A DNA stretch of 64,000 bases from Nodularia sp. (in: cyanobacteria) (lineage in GTDB: Bacteria; Cyanobacteriota; Cyanobacteriia; Cyanobacteriales; Nostocaceae): NCBI GenBank assembly GCA_007692755.1, contig REBL01000112.1:1-64000 (forward strand). Reading direction: 5' to 3'. Positions within the stretch are counted from its first letter, which is position 1; each line of letters opens with the position of its first letter. Positions 56,138 to 64,000 of this stretch are shown one piece after another. The notes below the pieces were generated by a model, which saw only the letters and a program-made list of their open reading frames with translations, was not told the origin of the DNA and ran no database searches. Both the position numbers and the translations under genes were made by a program.

Positions 56138-56845
56138 TTAACTTTGAAAATGATATTCCATTTTAGCCGGAAGCTTTAATTCTGAAATACCGTCAAACTG
56201 ATAATATTCACCGCGCATTTGCACATTTTGAATCAGACTAACAGGAGGCATATTTACCACATCATAGCTAATAACTTGATGCGTAAACATCACATCCAAA
56301 GGATTTAAAGGATATTTCCAAATAAATGTACCTGCACAAGTTTTAGATTTAGGTAACTCTGTAACTGTCACCTCAGCCTTACTCATCCATTTACCCAAGC
56401 GAATCCACTTTGGTAATTTTATTTGTTTTTGAGAAATTACGAAAAACTCAAATTTACTTTCTGGCGCAATTTCTTTTGCTCTCCCAAAACTAGGAATATT
56501 CTTCTGTGTTTTCTCCATTTCAACGTGGTAGTTGTTATTAGCATACTTCCAAGTATTGAGAATGGCTGAATGTTTGAGAGAACGAGCCGGAGTAATGTAA
56601 ATACCCTGTTGATTCAGTGGTGTTAAATGCTCCTCATATTTTGGCACTTGTTCAGGGCAAAAATAGCGATAGGAATGTTCTTCAGCCACCGTAGTAGAGT
56701 AGATTTCGCTATCAACTAAACCCAGTGCATAACAGAGAGCATAATTGTGAATTATCGGCTCAGTTTCGTAGAGTCGCCCAATTTCACGAGTCGCAAAATA
56801 GAGGCTATCGTGTAGTTCTAATTGACATCGGTAGATTATAGCCAT
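56138..56845 (-). CDS. csc1: Type I-D Cascade subunit Cas5d (Csc1)
   Basis: Csc1 is the Cas5-type protein that caps the 5' handle of the crRNA in the type I-D effector. The 235-residue product starts YRCQLELHDSLYFATREIGR, typical of Csc1, and has EPIIHNYALCYALGL. The GVYVTPA-like segment is GIYITPARSLKHS. It follows csc2 by 5 bp and is translationally coupled. The family call is by segment pattern and operon position. Confidence 0.93.
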   Translation of the reverse strand: MAIIYRCQLELHDSLYFATREIGRLYETEPIIHNYALCYALGLVDSEIYSTTVAEEHSYRYFCPEQVPKYEEHLTPLNQQGIYITPARSLKHSAILNTWKYANNNYHVEMEKTQKNIPSFGRAKEIAPESKFEFFVISQKQIKLPKWIRLGKWMSKAEVTVTELPKSKTCAGTFIWKYPLNPLDVMFTHQVISYDVVNMPPVSLIQNVQMRGEYYQFDGISELKLPAKMEYHFQS

Positions 56846-56850
56846 AGCTG

Positions 56851-57861
56851 TTACTTAGCCTTAGCAGCAGTTTTCTTTTTGCTAATATGTTTACTGGCAT
56901 AATTTTTAGCTTCTGCATCAGCTTTTTGTAAAACTGCCTTAATTCCTGTTTCGTCACCCACAAGGCTTTTAACTTCATTGAGTAGAGGTGAAAAAGCATC
57001 GCCAATGAAATCAGTATGCACAATAAACTCATCAGCCATTAAAGCCTCAATTGCACTTTTAGCAGCAGTAATTACATCATCTTCATCCAAAGGCTCAGGA
57101 GGATTGATTGTATTTTGCGCCTTCATTTGATCATATATTGCTTGAGTCCAACGGAGGTTACTGGTAATTTCTCCATCTGCAAATACAACACCAATTAACT
57201 CATTTCTCACGCGACCTGTACGGGTGGTCTGCGCTCCATAGTGGCGCGTTCTGAGGATATTATTAAAAACGTAAAGAAAGCTAGCTTCAGTCGGGTCTTT
57301 GAGGGTAACAATACTAGGGAAGAAAACTTGTGGACTAATATGATCTTGCTGATTAATTCGACTGGTAACTTCACCCGGTTTAGAACCATTTTCACCCTTA
57401 GAAGCCATTGTACCATTTTCGTAGGGAGCGTTAAGAGTAAATGTTTCGTGTGATTGATCAAAAGCGGTAATTGAAAATGCGGTATCTACTACAACCTTAG
57501 ATTTTTCTGAACCAGAATCACCAATAGCGAAACCGTAAATGATGCAATCAGGATTATCCATTGCAAAACTAACGTTATATTCGCATTCTTCCGCAGTCAT
57601 TAAGCCATAGTTACGCAGTAATTCCCGTCCAACTAAACGCTCTGGTGTAGACTGTTTGCGCTTAAACATTGACAAACGGCTAATTGTAGTTTTATCTTTG
57701 ACTCCGGCTCGTACTCTGGCTTTATTTAGTTCTCCATCTGTTTGAAACAGAGGATAAGATTCAGTGATGCGTACAGTGAGAAAATGGACATATTTACCCA
57801 TTGATTTGTAGGGTATTTCAGATTGAAAGAATTTGGATTCAACAGTTTTGAGAAATGACAT
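56851..57861 (-). CDS. csc2: Type I-D Cascade subunit Cas7d (Csc2)
   Basis: Csc2 polymerises along the crRNA as the Cas7 backbone of the type I-D complex. The 336-residue product shows GKYVHFLTVRITESYPLFQT, RLVGRELLRNYGLMTAEECE and TRHYGAQTTRTGRVRNELIG. The C terminus ends in a Lys/Ala-rich tail (HISKKKTAAKAK). It lies between cas10d and csc1 on the same strand. Confidence 0.94.
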   Translation of the reverse strand: MSFLKTVESKFFQSEIPYKSMGKYVHFLTVRITESYPLFQTDGELNKARVRAGVKDKTTISRLSMFKRKQSTPERLVGRELLRNYGLMTAEECEYNVSFAMDNPDCIIYGFAIGDSGSEKSKVVVDTAFSITAFDQSHETFTLNAPYENGTMASKGENGSKPGEVTSRINQQDHISPQVFFPSIVTLKDPTEASFLYVFNNILRTRHYGAQTTRTGRVRNELIGVVFADGEITSNLRWTQAIYDQMKAQNTINPPEPLDEDDVITAAKSAIEALMADEFIVHTDFIGDAFSPLLNEVKSLVGDETGIKAVLQKADAEAKNYASKHISKKKTAAKAK

Positions 57862-58010
57862 AATTAGTCTCCAAGGAAGGATTTACTCAGGTTACGCGAA
57901 ATTATGGAAAAACGAACCACAAAGGACACAAAGCACACGAAGTCAAGAGGTTTCAGAGGGTTCTTGCGTAAGTCCTATTACTATTTGTTTGATTTTATGA
58001 AGAAACAGAT
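57862..58010. repeat. Gap between cas10d and csc2 with a dispersed repeat
   Basis: The 149-bp gap contains AACGAACCACAAAGGACACA and AAGCACACGAAGTCAAGAGG (about 57911-57950), a repeat type common in cyanobacterial spacers. CTCCAAGGAAGG before 57861 supplies the csc2 ribosome site (minus strand, CCTTCCTTGGAG). Confidence 0.6.
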
Positions 58011-61000
58011 TTATTCCGTTTCAACAAGTTTTTCTGCGTTTTCTTTGTCATCTTCAAGGCGATAAAGAAATTCACAGGTATCTCGAATTAAATTGAGTTG
58101 ACGACCTGCTAAACGGGCGCGATCGCCTGCAAATGATTTCTCAAATACCTCCTGTACAAAATATTTAGCAAACTCTAGAACAGCTTGCCGTTCTTCCTCC
58201 CGTTTACTCATTACCCAACGTCCTTCAGCAGTAGAAGAATGAACGCGATCCATGAGTTTAAACACTTCCGCCGCCACAGCCGCTACTAATGTTTCTCCTT
58301 GAAACACACTTGACTCAGCTTTGAGAATAGTTTCAGCAGCGATATCTATTGGCTTTAAAACAGCATTAGACTTGGGATTATAACGCTTATTTGCTCGGTA
58401 AAATCTGCGATACAAATCTGTTAATTTTTTTGGATGATTCAGGCTTGATTCTTCTCCCACAATTAATTGCTCCATATTTTTGTCATATTTAACATAAGGG
58501 TCAAAACAAGGGTAAAAATGATAGACATAAAGCCTAATTTTCTCAATGCGTGCTGTTTCTACCCCTTGGTTACGCACCCAACGATTGAGATAAGCAAACA
58601 CATACAAAGAACTCGTTTCAAAATCCTTTGCTAGTTCTGTAAATCTCCCCCAATTGGCATCGTAACCAGTTTTACCTTGTCTAGCATTCACATCTAAATG
58701 AATGGCATAAGCTGCTGTAAGCACGTTCAAGGGTGCAGGGTACTGAATGCCGTTTTCTTGCCAACCTTCCAGAATGTAGTCAAGACGAAATCTGTCTCTT
58801 TTTACCAAAGCACGGAAAGCATGAGGCGCACTATCTAAGAAAACGCTTTCCTCAAATTCAGCACCATCATTAAAAGGTGGAATTGGCGACTCAGAAACCA
58901 CAGTTTTTACATCTAGAATCATCGGGAAAGCAAATGCTAACCAAGTTGGCATTACCCAAGATTCTGTATCTGTGCTATCTCTTCCTGGTGGCAATGCCAT
59001 GAAGTAAAATGTTAAAGGCTGGTCTTCTGGATAAGAAAGTTTAAATGTGCGGTCTTTGTCAGCTTGAAGATTTTCGTCAATTAAGAAACTATCTACACTT
59101 TGGTAATTTTCTCTGGCTAAATTGGCTTGTAAATCCTTACTAATAAAATGATTACGGACGCTGGTATCAAAGCGAGTTTGAGCAATACCGTTGTAAGCTT
59201 TTTGCAAAAACTTATTAGTTTCTGGTGTGAAGTAATAAGTCGGGTAAAAATAGAGATAGCGATATTTCCCATCTTCAAATTTTTTTCCTACTGCCTGAGT
59301 TTGATTCATGAGAATCTGTCGCAGCATCATTTCAATTGCTGCAATACTTGAGATATTACGTTTAGCATTTGAGCCTCCTAAATGCTGTTTGTTAGTGTAA
59401 ACCTGGGGAGTAAAAAGAACGGCTGACTCCATTTGTTCTGTGACTGTGTAAGCAGAGTGAGAAATTGAACAAATAAGCTGTCTTCCGCGACTGGATTTTT
59501 TCGCAGCATTGTAGTTTTTCAACTCCTTAAAAAAGATTTCGGCTTGCTCTGTAGCTGATTTTTGTTGCGTTTCATTCGGTAGCATAATTACGCGATCGCA
59601 CCAATCCTTTAAATCTTTCCATTCATCAGGTAGAGTGTACTGATTAATGATTGGTTCAATCACTTCTATCCATTGATTCACAAGACTTTGACAAATCTCA
59701 CGAACGTTCTCTTGTCCTGGATGAAGTTTAAGGTATTGCGTGGCAATAAAATACCAGTCATAAGCAATACCTCCAGTATCTTTAAGTTGCTGAAGTGCGT
59801 TGATTTCGGATCTATACTCAGATAAATTCAGAAAATCAATAGCTACCTCTGTCAGATTGATAGTTGGGATTGGTGGTAATTCTTTGTTCTTTTTAATTAC
59901 AGCTTTAACTCTATCCAGATACTCTTTCCAGAACTTTCCAGTGATTAAAGCTCCTAATTCTGCCAAATGATCTATACGAATATCTTCTGGGAAATCAATA
60001 TCGATATTGGGATCTAAAACACCTTTACGCTGAAATTTAGCTAAATTAGTACCTTTATCTCCTGCTTTACTGGTTTTAACTTTACTTGGTACTGCATCGA
60101 CGGTAAATTGCATTAAACCTTTGATGTCAAGGAAAAGATTATAATAGTCGGCATATTTCATCCCAATATTTCCCCGACTAAATCCAACCTTTCGCAGTTG
60201 CAGTTGGTTTGCACAGAGTTTTTTGATTGTATTGATAACGCGATCACTCAATCCTTTGCGACTAATTTTTGGCGCGTCTCTGTGAGCTAAATAAATTACT
60301 CCTGTAGGTAAGTAAAGCAATATTTCATAGTAAGTGTTCTCTTCAGTGTTAATACTGGTGTGTGCTTCCATCAAAGCATTATTCACCACATTAGTTAAAA
60401 AACCTCTATTTTCAGCAATGCTGTGATAGGTAAATTTCAACTGTCCATCACTCAGATTATGGATAATTTCTTGGAGTCTGGTATTTTCTGCATCTTGGGG
60501 ATGCTTAACAATTGAGGCGAGAGAATCAGCCAAACAAGTTAAATCAGATAGACTGCGAAGGGTGCGGTCTTTGAGAACAGGATTTAAGCCAAATTCCGAA
60601 AAATTCCAGTTAGTATCCCAGCGTCGTTGAGCATTATAAGCCATGCACAATAAATCATCTAAATACTCTCGATAAGCTTCTGAATTATCTGGGTTGATAA
60701 ACTTATCAAGTCCTAACTGGCGAACTTTTTGATCAATAATTTGCCGATGTTCTGTTAACGGTAACTTGCGACAATCTTCTGGTGCATCAGGAAATTTTTC
60801 AAAATCATGTAAAATAAACCCAGCAATTACTAATCTCCGTTCTCTTTCTTTCACCACTCGCCGCACTGTGGTATTGAGTTTTTCTAACCGCTTTTCAATT
60901 AAGTTGGCGGGAAATAAGCCATTGAGTAAGTGAGTATTTAGAGATTGGTCAGCCGCATTATCTCGCCTAACTTTAGTTTTACCTTCTGCTTCTCGCTGTT

Positions 61001-61310
61001 GGTCGATTTCATCAAAGAATTTACCTCCTTTAGCCGTGACACCAATGGCTATCTTTAGCAAGTTTGGTAAAACATACTCGGCAAAATCTGCCATTACTTG
61101 ATCATCAGGATTTTGAGATTCAATTGCTTCTCGCAATAGTTTGAGTGTGAGTAATTCGCCTTCAGTTTCAATAGTGCGGTCTGAAGAATCACCATCAAAT
61201 CCAAAGTCTTGATTTAAGAAATCATCTTCTAATTCTTCCGACTGTTCATTATTACTGTCAAATAAAGATAGTTGTTGATTGTCTTCAATAGGTTTTGTTT
61301 TTTTACTCAT
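58011..61310 (-). CDS. cas10d: Type I-D large subunit Cas10d (Csc3) with HD nuclease domain
   Basis: Cas10d is the large subunit and, in type I-D, carries the HD nuclease that other type I systems have in Cas3. The 1099-residue product has an acidic head (about 1-50), then the HD-type metal site with H127 (SLNTHLLNG) and H168-D169 (FILHDFEKFP). The central part is a Cas10-like palm region; I see no GGDD motif, so cyclic-oligoadenylate synthesis is unlikely. C-terminal helices fit the Csc3 family. Its start ATG overlaps the hepT stop by 8 bases, so the toxin-antitoxin pair and Cas10d are coupled in translation. Confidence 0.95.
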   Translation of the reverse strand: MSKKTKPIEDNQQLSLFDSNNEQSEELEDDFLNQDFGFDGDSSDRTIETEGELLTLKLLREAIESQNPDDQVMADFAEYVLPNLLKIAIGVTAKGGKFFDEIDQQREAEGKTKVRRDNAADQSLNTHLLNGLFPANLIEKRLEKLNTTVRRVVKERERRLVIAGFILHDFEKFPDAPEDCRKLPLTEHRQIIDQKVRQLGLDKFINPDNSEAYREYLDDLLCMAYNAQRRWDTNWNFSEFGLNPVLKDRTLRSLSDLTCLADSLASIVKHPQDAENTRLQEIIHNLSDGQLKFTYHSIAENRGFLTNVVNNALMEAHTSINTEENTYYEILLYLPTGVIYLAHRDAPKISRKGLSDRVINTIKKLCANQLQLRKVGFSRGNIGMKYADYYNLFLDIKGLMQFTVDAVPSKVKTSKAGDKGTNLAKFQRKGVLDPNIDIDFPEDIRIDHLAELGALITGKFWKEYLDRVKAVIKKNKELPPIPTINLTEVAIDFLNLSEYRSEINALQQLKDTGGIAYDWYFIATQYLKLHPGQENVREICQSLVNQWIEVIEPIINQYTLPDEWKDLKDWCDRVIMLPNETQQKSATEQAEIFFKELKNYNAAKKSSRGRQLICSISHSAYTVTEQMESAVLFTPQVYTNKQHLGGSNAKRNISSIAAIEMMLRQILMNQTQAVGKKFEDGKYRYLYFYPTYYFTPETNKFLQKAYNGIAQTRFDTSVRNHFISKDLQANLARENYQSVDSFLIDENLQADKDRTFKLSYPEDQPLTFYFMALPPGRDSTDTESWVMPTWLAFAFPMILDVKTVVSESPIPPFNDGAEFEESVFLDSAPHAFRALVKRDRFRLDYILEGWQENGIQYPAPLNVLTAAYAIHLDVNARQGKTGYDANWGRFTELAKDFETSSLYVFAYLNRWVRNQGVETARIEKIRLYVYHFYPCFDPYVKYDKNMEQLIVGEESSLNHPKKLTDLYRRFYRANKRYNPKSNAVLKPIDIAAETILKAESSVFQGETLVAAVAAEVFKLMDRVHSSTAEGRWVMSKREEERQAVLEFAKYFVQEVFEKSFAGDRARLAGRQLNLIRDTCEFLYRLEDDKENAEKLVETE

Positions 61311-61746
61311 TATCTACATCCAATGAAATTAAATAAGTATTTATTTCTCGCACGTAAAGCGGATATTGTCTTAATGCGAAACTAATTGATTTAAAAACTT
61401 CTTTTGGATCTATATCATCATATTCATGAACTAGCCGATTTCTTAATCCTCCTGATGGTGCTAATTGTGCTGCTAATTCGGTTGAAATGACACCATATTT
61501 ACCAAGTTCAATAAAAGCCTCAAAGTTAGTTGGCGATTTTCCAGGATTTAGCTTTGACAATATATGGTCATTGATATCTATCGCTGCTTGAGTCATTAAT
61601 TGTAAAAGTCTTTCAATAATTAGTTGAGTATCAAAGCTATTTAGGTAATCATCCCAACTAATCGCCTCGAATCTTTTCAAGTTCTCCAGGTAACGAACAA
61701 TAAACTCTAATCGAGTTGTAATAATTACAGTATCTATATTTTTCAT
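61303..61746 (-). CDS. hepT: HEPN-family ribonuclease toxin (HepT)
   Basis: HepT toxins cut RNA or tRNA and are silenced by AMPylation by a partner MNT protein. The HEPN motif RNRLVHEYDDID is intact: R102, H107 and Y109 when the start is taken at the ATG at 61746. Y109 is the tyrosine that is AMPylated in the characterised Aphanizomenon homologue, which also lies near a type I-D locus. I prefer this start over the one at 61755 because its ATG overlaps the mntA stop in ATGA, the usual coupling. The 8-base overlap with cas10d follows at the other end. Confidence 0.93.
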   Translation of the reverse strand: MKNIDTVIITTRLEFIVRYLENLKRFEAISWDDYLNSFDTQLIIERLLQLMTQAAIDINDHILSKLNPGKSPTNFEAFIELGKYGVISTELAAQLAPSGGLRNRLVHEYDDIDPKEVFKSISFALRQYPLYVREINTYLISLDVDNE

Positions 61747-62195
61747 ACACCCCATCTTGCTAGAAACTGTTCAATGTTTTTGCGTTTGGTATGTTCAATT
61801 TTTTTGATTTCCGAATTACTCAGCAATACTTTTTGTTTAAATTTTTTAAATTCTTTCACCTCATTCTCATACAAAACCTGACCATCACGAGCAACAAAAT
61901 GTGCTATTAATTCTGAACAATGATTAAGTTGTACAATATCAATATGATCAGCATTTATTTTCAATACTTCGCCAATCAGCATGGGTAATTCAAACAAACG
62001 CCCGATATTATCTTTGATTTCAGCCTGACGCTGTTCTTCATCACACAAAACAGCAAAATCCCAGTCACTATTGGCGTGTGTGTTACCTGTAGCTCTAGAA
62101 CCAAACAGGACTAGCATTTTTAAATAAGGTATTTTTTCAGGAAGTTGTAAGGCTAAGTCTTTAAGTTCTGCAATTGTTCGGGTATTACTTTGCAT
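61743..62195 (-). CDS. mntA: MNT nucleotidyltransferase antitoxin (MntA)
   Basis: MntA transfers AMP to the HepT active-site tyrosine. The 150-residue product has GSRATGNTHANSDWDFAVL, the polymerase-beta GSx10DxD signature, with a third acidic residue in DHIDIVQL. I take the ATG at 62195 because GGAG lies 8 bases before it; the upstream ATG at 62231 lacks such a site. Its stop overlaps the hepT start. It begins 144 bp after the end of cas3' on the same strand. Confidence 0.92.
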   Translation of the reverse strand: MQSNTRTIAELKDLALQLPEKIPYLKMLVLFGSRATGNTHANSDWDFAVLCDEEQRQAEIKDNIGRLFELPMLIGEVLKINADHIDIVQLNHCSELIAHFVARDGQVLYENEVKEFKKFKQKVLLSNSEIKKIEHTKRKNIEQFLARWGV

Positions 62196-62339
62196 TTGAT
62201 TATTCTCCAGTTTTGTAAGTCGATTAACCATATACTAATTTTATAAGTTCCAATTTTTATTCAACAATGACTATATTGTGAGTCCATTCAATTTCTCGCA
62301 CCAATGGTGGGAGTTTTTCATAACTCGTTCATTGAAACG

Positions 62340-64000
62340 TCAAACAACCCATATCTCATCTCCTGTGCTTTTAAAGGTATATGCGAGTGTATCCAGCAGC
62401 AATGCAGAGTGACCAAAGGCGATCGCATACGGCGCACTAACATCATGAAAGCTATACTGATCACTAATGGGATAAATCTGAAAGTGCATCGGTAGCCGTA
62501 ACCGCATCCGCACCTCAGACACAGGACGGCGAATTACGTAACAAACCAAACCTTCCTTCTTCAGTCGTTTGTTAATTGCACCAATCCATTGATTGTCAGG
62601 TTGCCAAATTTCCACACCAGTCAAAACCTGAACTTTCCAAGCGTCGGCTATTGGCTGTAAGTCTCCAGGATAGGTAAATTTCCAGTTCAGCCGTTCCTCA
62701 CGGTAGGAACGCAACTTCATAAATGCTAGACAATGAGCAAATCTACCTTTGGCTATGGGTTGTCCTGTGCGTTGTGCGGCTTCTTTAAGTGTCCGTACAA
62801 ATCCCGCCTCTGTCCACATTTCAATTTCTAAATTGCCCAAAATACCTGGTAAATCGTAGGTTTTAAACCTATCCGCTTCGTTTTCTTCGGTTAAATCGCA
62901 TAAACCACATTGCAAAGGACTGGAACCGCGAAAACTAGCCGCATCGTCAGCTATCGGATTTCCTGGTTTACCTGACAGTGCTTTCCAGTCTTTCGCCCAT
63001 CCTGAAACACGTCCGGCTATGGACTTCAGCTTGCTTTCAAATACGTCCTCACAGGCTTTTTGAAACTGTTCTCGGCTTTGGGCATACTGTTGTTTAATTG
63101 TGCGATCGCTCAATTTATAATACAGCAAAAATGATTGTACAGTCCCCCAACGGCGATAATAACCGCGAAAATCATTGATTTGTCGATAATTCTCGCTAAT
63201 TGTATTGTGAAAACATGGACGCTCATAAATACTATTTAGCTCTAAGGGTGGTGAATCTACCTGAAATAAACGTTCTACCAAAAAGTTAGGCACAAGGGCA
63301 AAAGCTGTAAACTTTTCAAACTTAATTATTTCACCATCTTTCTCATAGCCTTTATGTCTGCCCAATCTTCCCAAACGCTGAATAAAGTTACCTGCATCTG
63401 ATGACTCAAAAATCAGAAAATTGATTTTGAAATCAACACCTACATCAATTGTGCTAGTACCAATAACTAAATCAGACATTAGACTTTGCTCTTTTATGCC
63501 TTTGCCAGAAAGTCCTGTATTTTCTCCTACTGTTAATTTATAAGGTTTGAATATTTCTTGGAAAAATACTGTCAGCCTTTTGACTGCTGCAATTGAATTG
63601 AGAATAATCGCTCCTTTACTACCTGGATACTTTTGGAATTGAGCCAAAATCAAATCACTGTTTTCTTTTAGCCAAGTTTCTGAAGCTTTAAAAGCAGGTT
63701 CTAAAGGAATAAAGTTTAATAATATTTTTCGCGCTACCTGCCGCCAGCCCTGTTTTTTCAGTTCCTGTCCTTGTTCTTCTGTTTCGGGAAATTGATATTT
63801 ATTTTGGGCAATAGGATTAATAACTTGACAACGAAATCCAGCCTGTTGTAACCTGCCAATTAAATTTGGATCTGGTGTGGCTGAGAGAAATAGAAATTTT
63901 TTGCGGCGATTTGTACAGCGAATTAACAACATTGTGTTAATTACACTGGCAATTTGAGGAGCAGCAAAAACGTGGAATTCATCGAAAATAAATAAGTCAA
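62340..64000 (-). CDS. cas3: Type I-D helicase Cas3' (C-terminal part, runs off the window)
   Basis: Cas3' unwinds and helps degrade the target DNA; in type I-D it lacks the HD domain, which is on Cas10d. The frame is open to the window end: codons before the ATG at 63932 read DLFIFDEFHVFAAPQIASVI, including the Walker B box DEFH, and SATP (FLFLSATPDPN) follows as motif III. Motifs V and VI lie in IGTSTIDVGVDFKINFLIFE and FIQRLGRLGRHKG. The N-terminal part with motif I is outside the window. It is the first cas gene seen in the direction of transcription and precedes mntA. Confidence 0.93.
   Translation of the reverse strand, partial: DLFIFDEFHVFAAPQIASVINTMLLIRCTNRRKKFLFLSATPDPNLIGRLQQAGFRCQVINPIAQNKYQFPETEEQGQELKKQGWRQVARKILLNFIPLEPAFKASETWLKENSDLILAQFQKYPGSKGAIILNSIAAVKRLTVFFQEIFKPYKLTVGENTGLSGKGIKEQSLMSDLVIGTSTIDVGVDFKINFLIFESSDAGNFIQRLGRLGRHKGYEKDGEIIKFEKFTAFALVPNFLVERLFQVDSPPLELNSIYERPCFHNTISENYRQINDFRGYYRRWGTVQSFLLYYKLSDRTIKQQYAQSREQFQKACEDVFESKLKSIAGRVSGWAKDWKALSGKPGNPIADDAASFRGSSPLQCGLCDLTEENEADRFKTYDLPGILGNLEIEMWTEAGFVRTLKEAAQRTGQPIAKGRFAHCLAFMKLRSYREERLNWKFTYPGDLQPIADAWKVQVLTGVEIWQPDNQWIGAINKRLKKEGLVCYVIRRPVSEVRMRLRLPMHFQIYPISDQYSFHDVSAPYAIAFGHSALLLDTLAYTFKSTGDEIWVV

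Overview
The window is chromosomal DNA from a cyanobacterium, most likely a filamentous, heterocyst-forming member of the Nostocales (Nostoc/Anabaena/Nodularia type). The evidence is a split RNA polymerase beta' (rpoC1 plus rpoC2 with a large insertion), frequent GCGATCGC (HIP1-like) octamers, a paired set of diflavin flavodiiron proteins, a CpcS/CpeS-type phycobilin lyase, and many short heptamer and palindromic repeats between genes. Genus is inferred from gene content; no rRNA is present to fix it.

Layout. 1-6.4 kb: the end of a peptide-type solute-binding protein gene, larB, a small membrane protein, argH, a very basic small protein on the other strand, a Nudix hydrolase, an alpha/beta hydrolase and coaX. 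6.5-10.6 kb: two flavodiiron genes, one with intact and one with substituted iron ligands, separated by a DUF559 endonuclease gene bounded by inverted repeats. 11-22.8 kb: a secreted beta-propeller-like protein, a phycobilin lyase, an RND efflux pair, a sensor histidine kinase and a glycosyltransferase. 22.9-27.6 kb: the conserved block rplS, tRNA-Trp, secE, nusG, rplK, rplA, L10 leader RNA, rplJ, rplL. 27.6-31.3 kb: a Ser/Thr kinase, the collapsed remains of a second kinase, a GIY-YIG protein and an unknown protein. 31.8-43.5 kb, minus strand: rpsT, tatD, rpoB, rpoC1, rpoC2, with a heptamer repeat inside the rpoC2 reading frame. 43.8-49.7 kb: a probable SRP RNA, hisD, a universal stress protein, an SRPBCC-like protein, hslO (Hsp33) and a large repeat-built membrane protein.

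49.9-64 kb is a complete-looking type I-D CRISPR-Cas locus. All cas genes are on the minus strand, in the order cas3' (runs off the window), mntA, hepT, cas10d, cas7d/csc2, cas5d/csc1, a 2OG-Fe(II) oxygenase, cas6, cas4, cas1, cas2, leader, array. The array has 29 identical-looking 37-bp repeats and 28 spacers, and the repeat structure says it is read leftward from a leader next to cas2. Cas10d carries the HD nuclease and the separate Cas3' the helicase. Two insertions in the cas gene series stand out. One is a HEPN/MNT toxin-antitoxin pair translationally coupled to cas10d. The other is a 2-oxoglutarate/Fe(II) oxygenase with an intact HxD...H...R site between cas5d and cas6.

Most intergenic gaps in and around the cas genes are packed with interspersed repeats, some nested in each other. 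Several RNA-level controls are visible: the L10 leader with its attenuator hairpin, and intrinsic terminators after rplL, rpoC2 and the usp gene.
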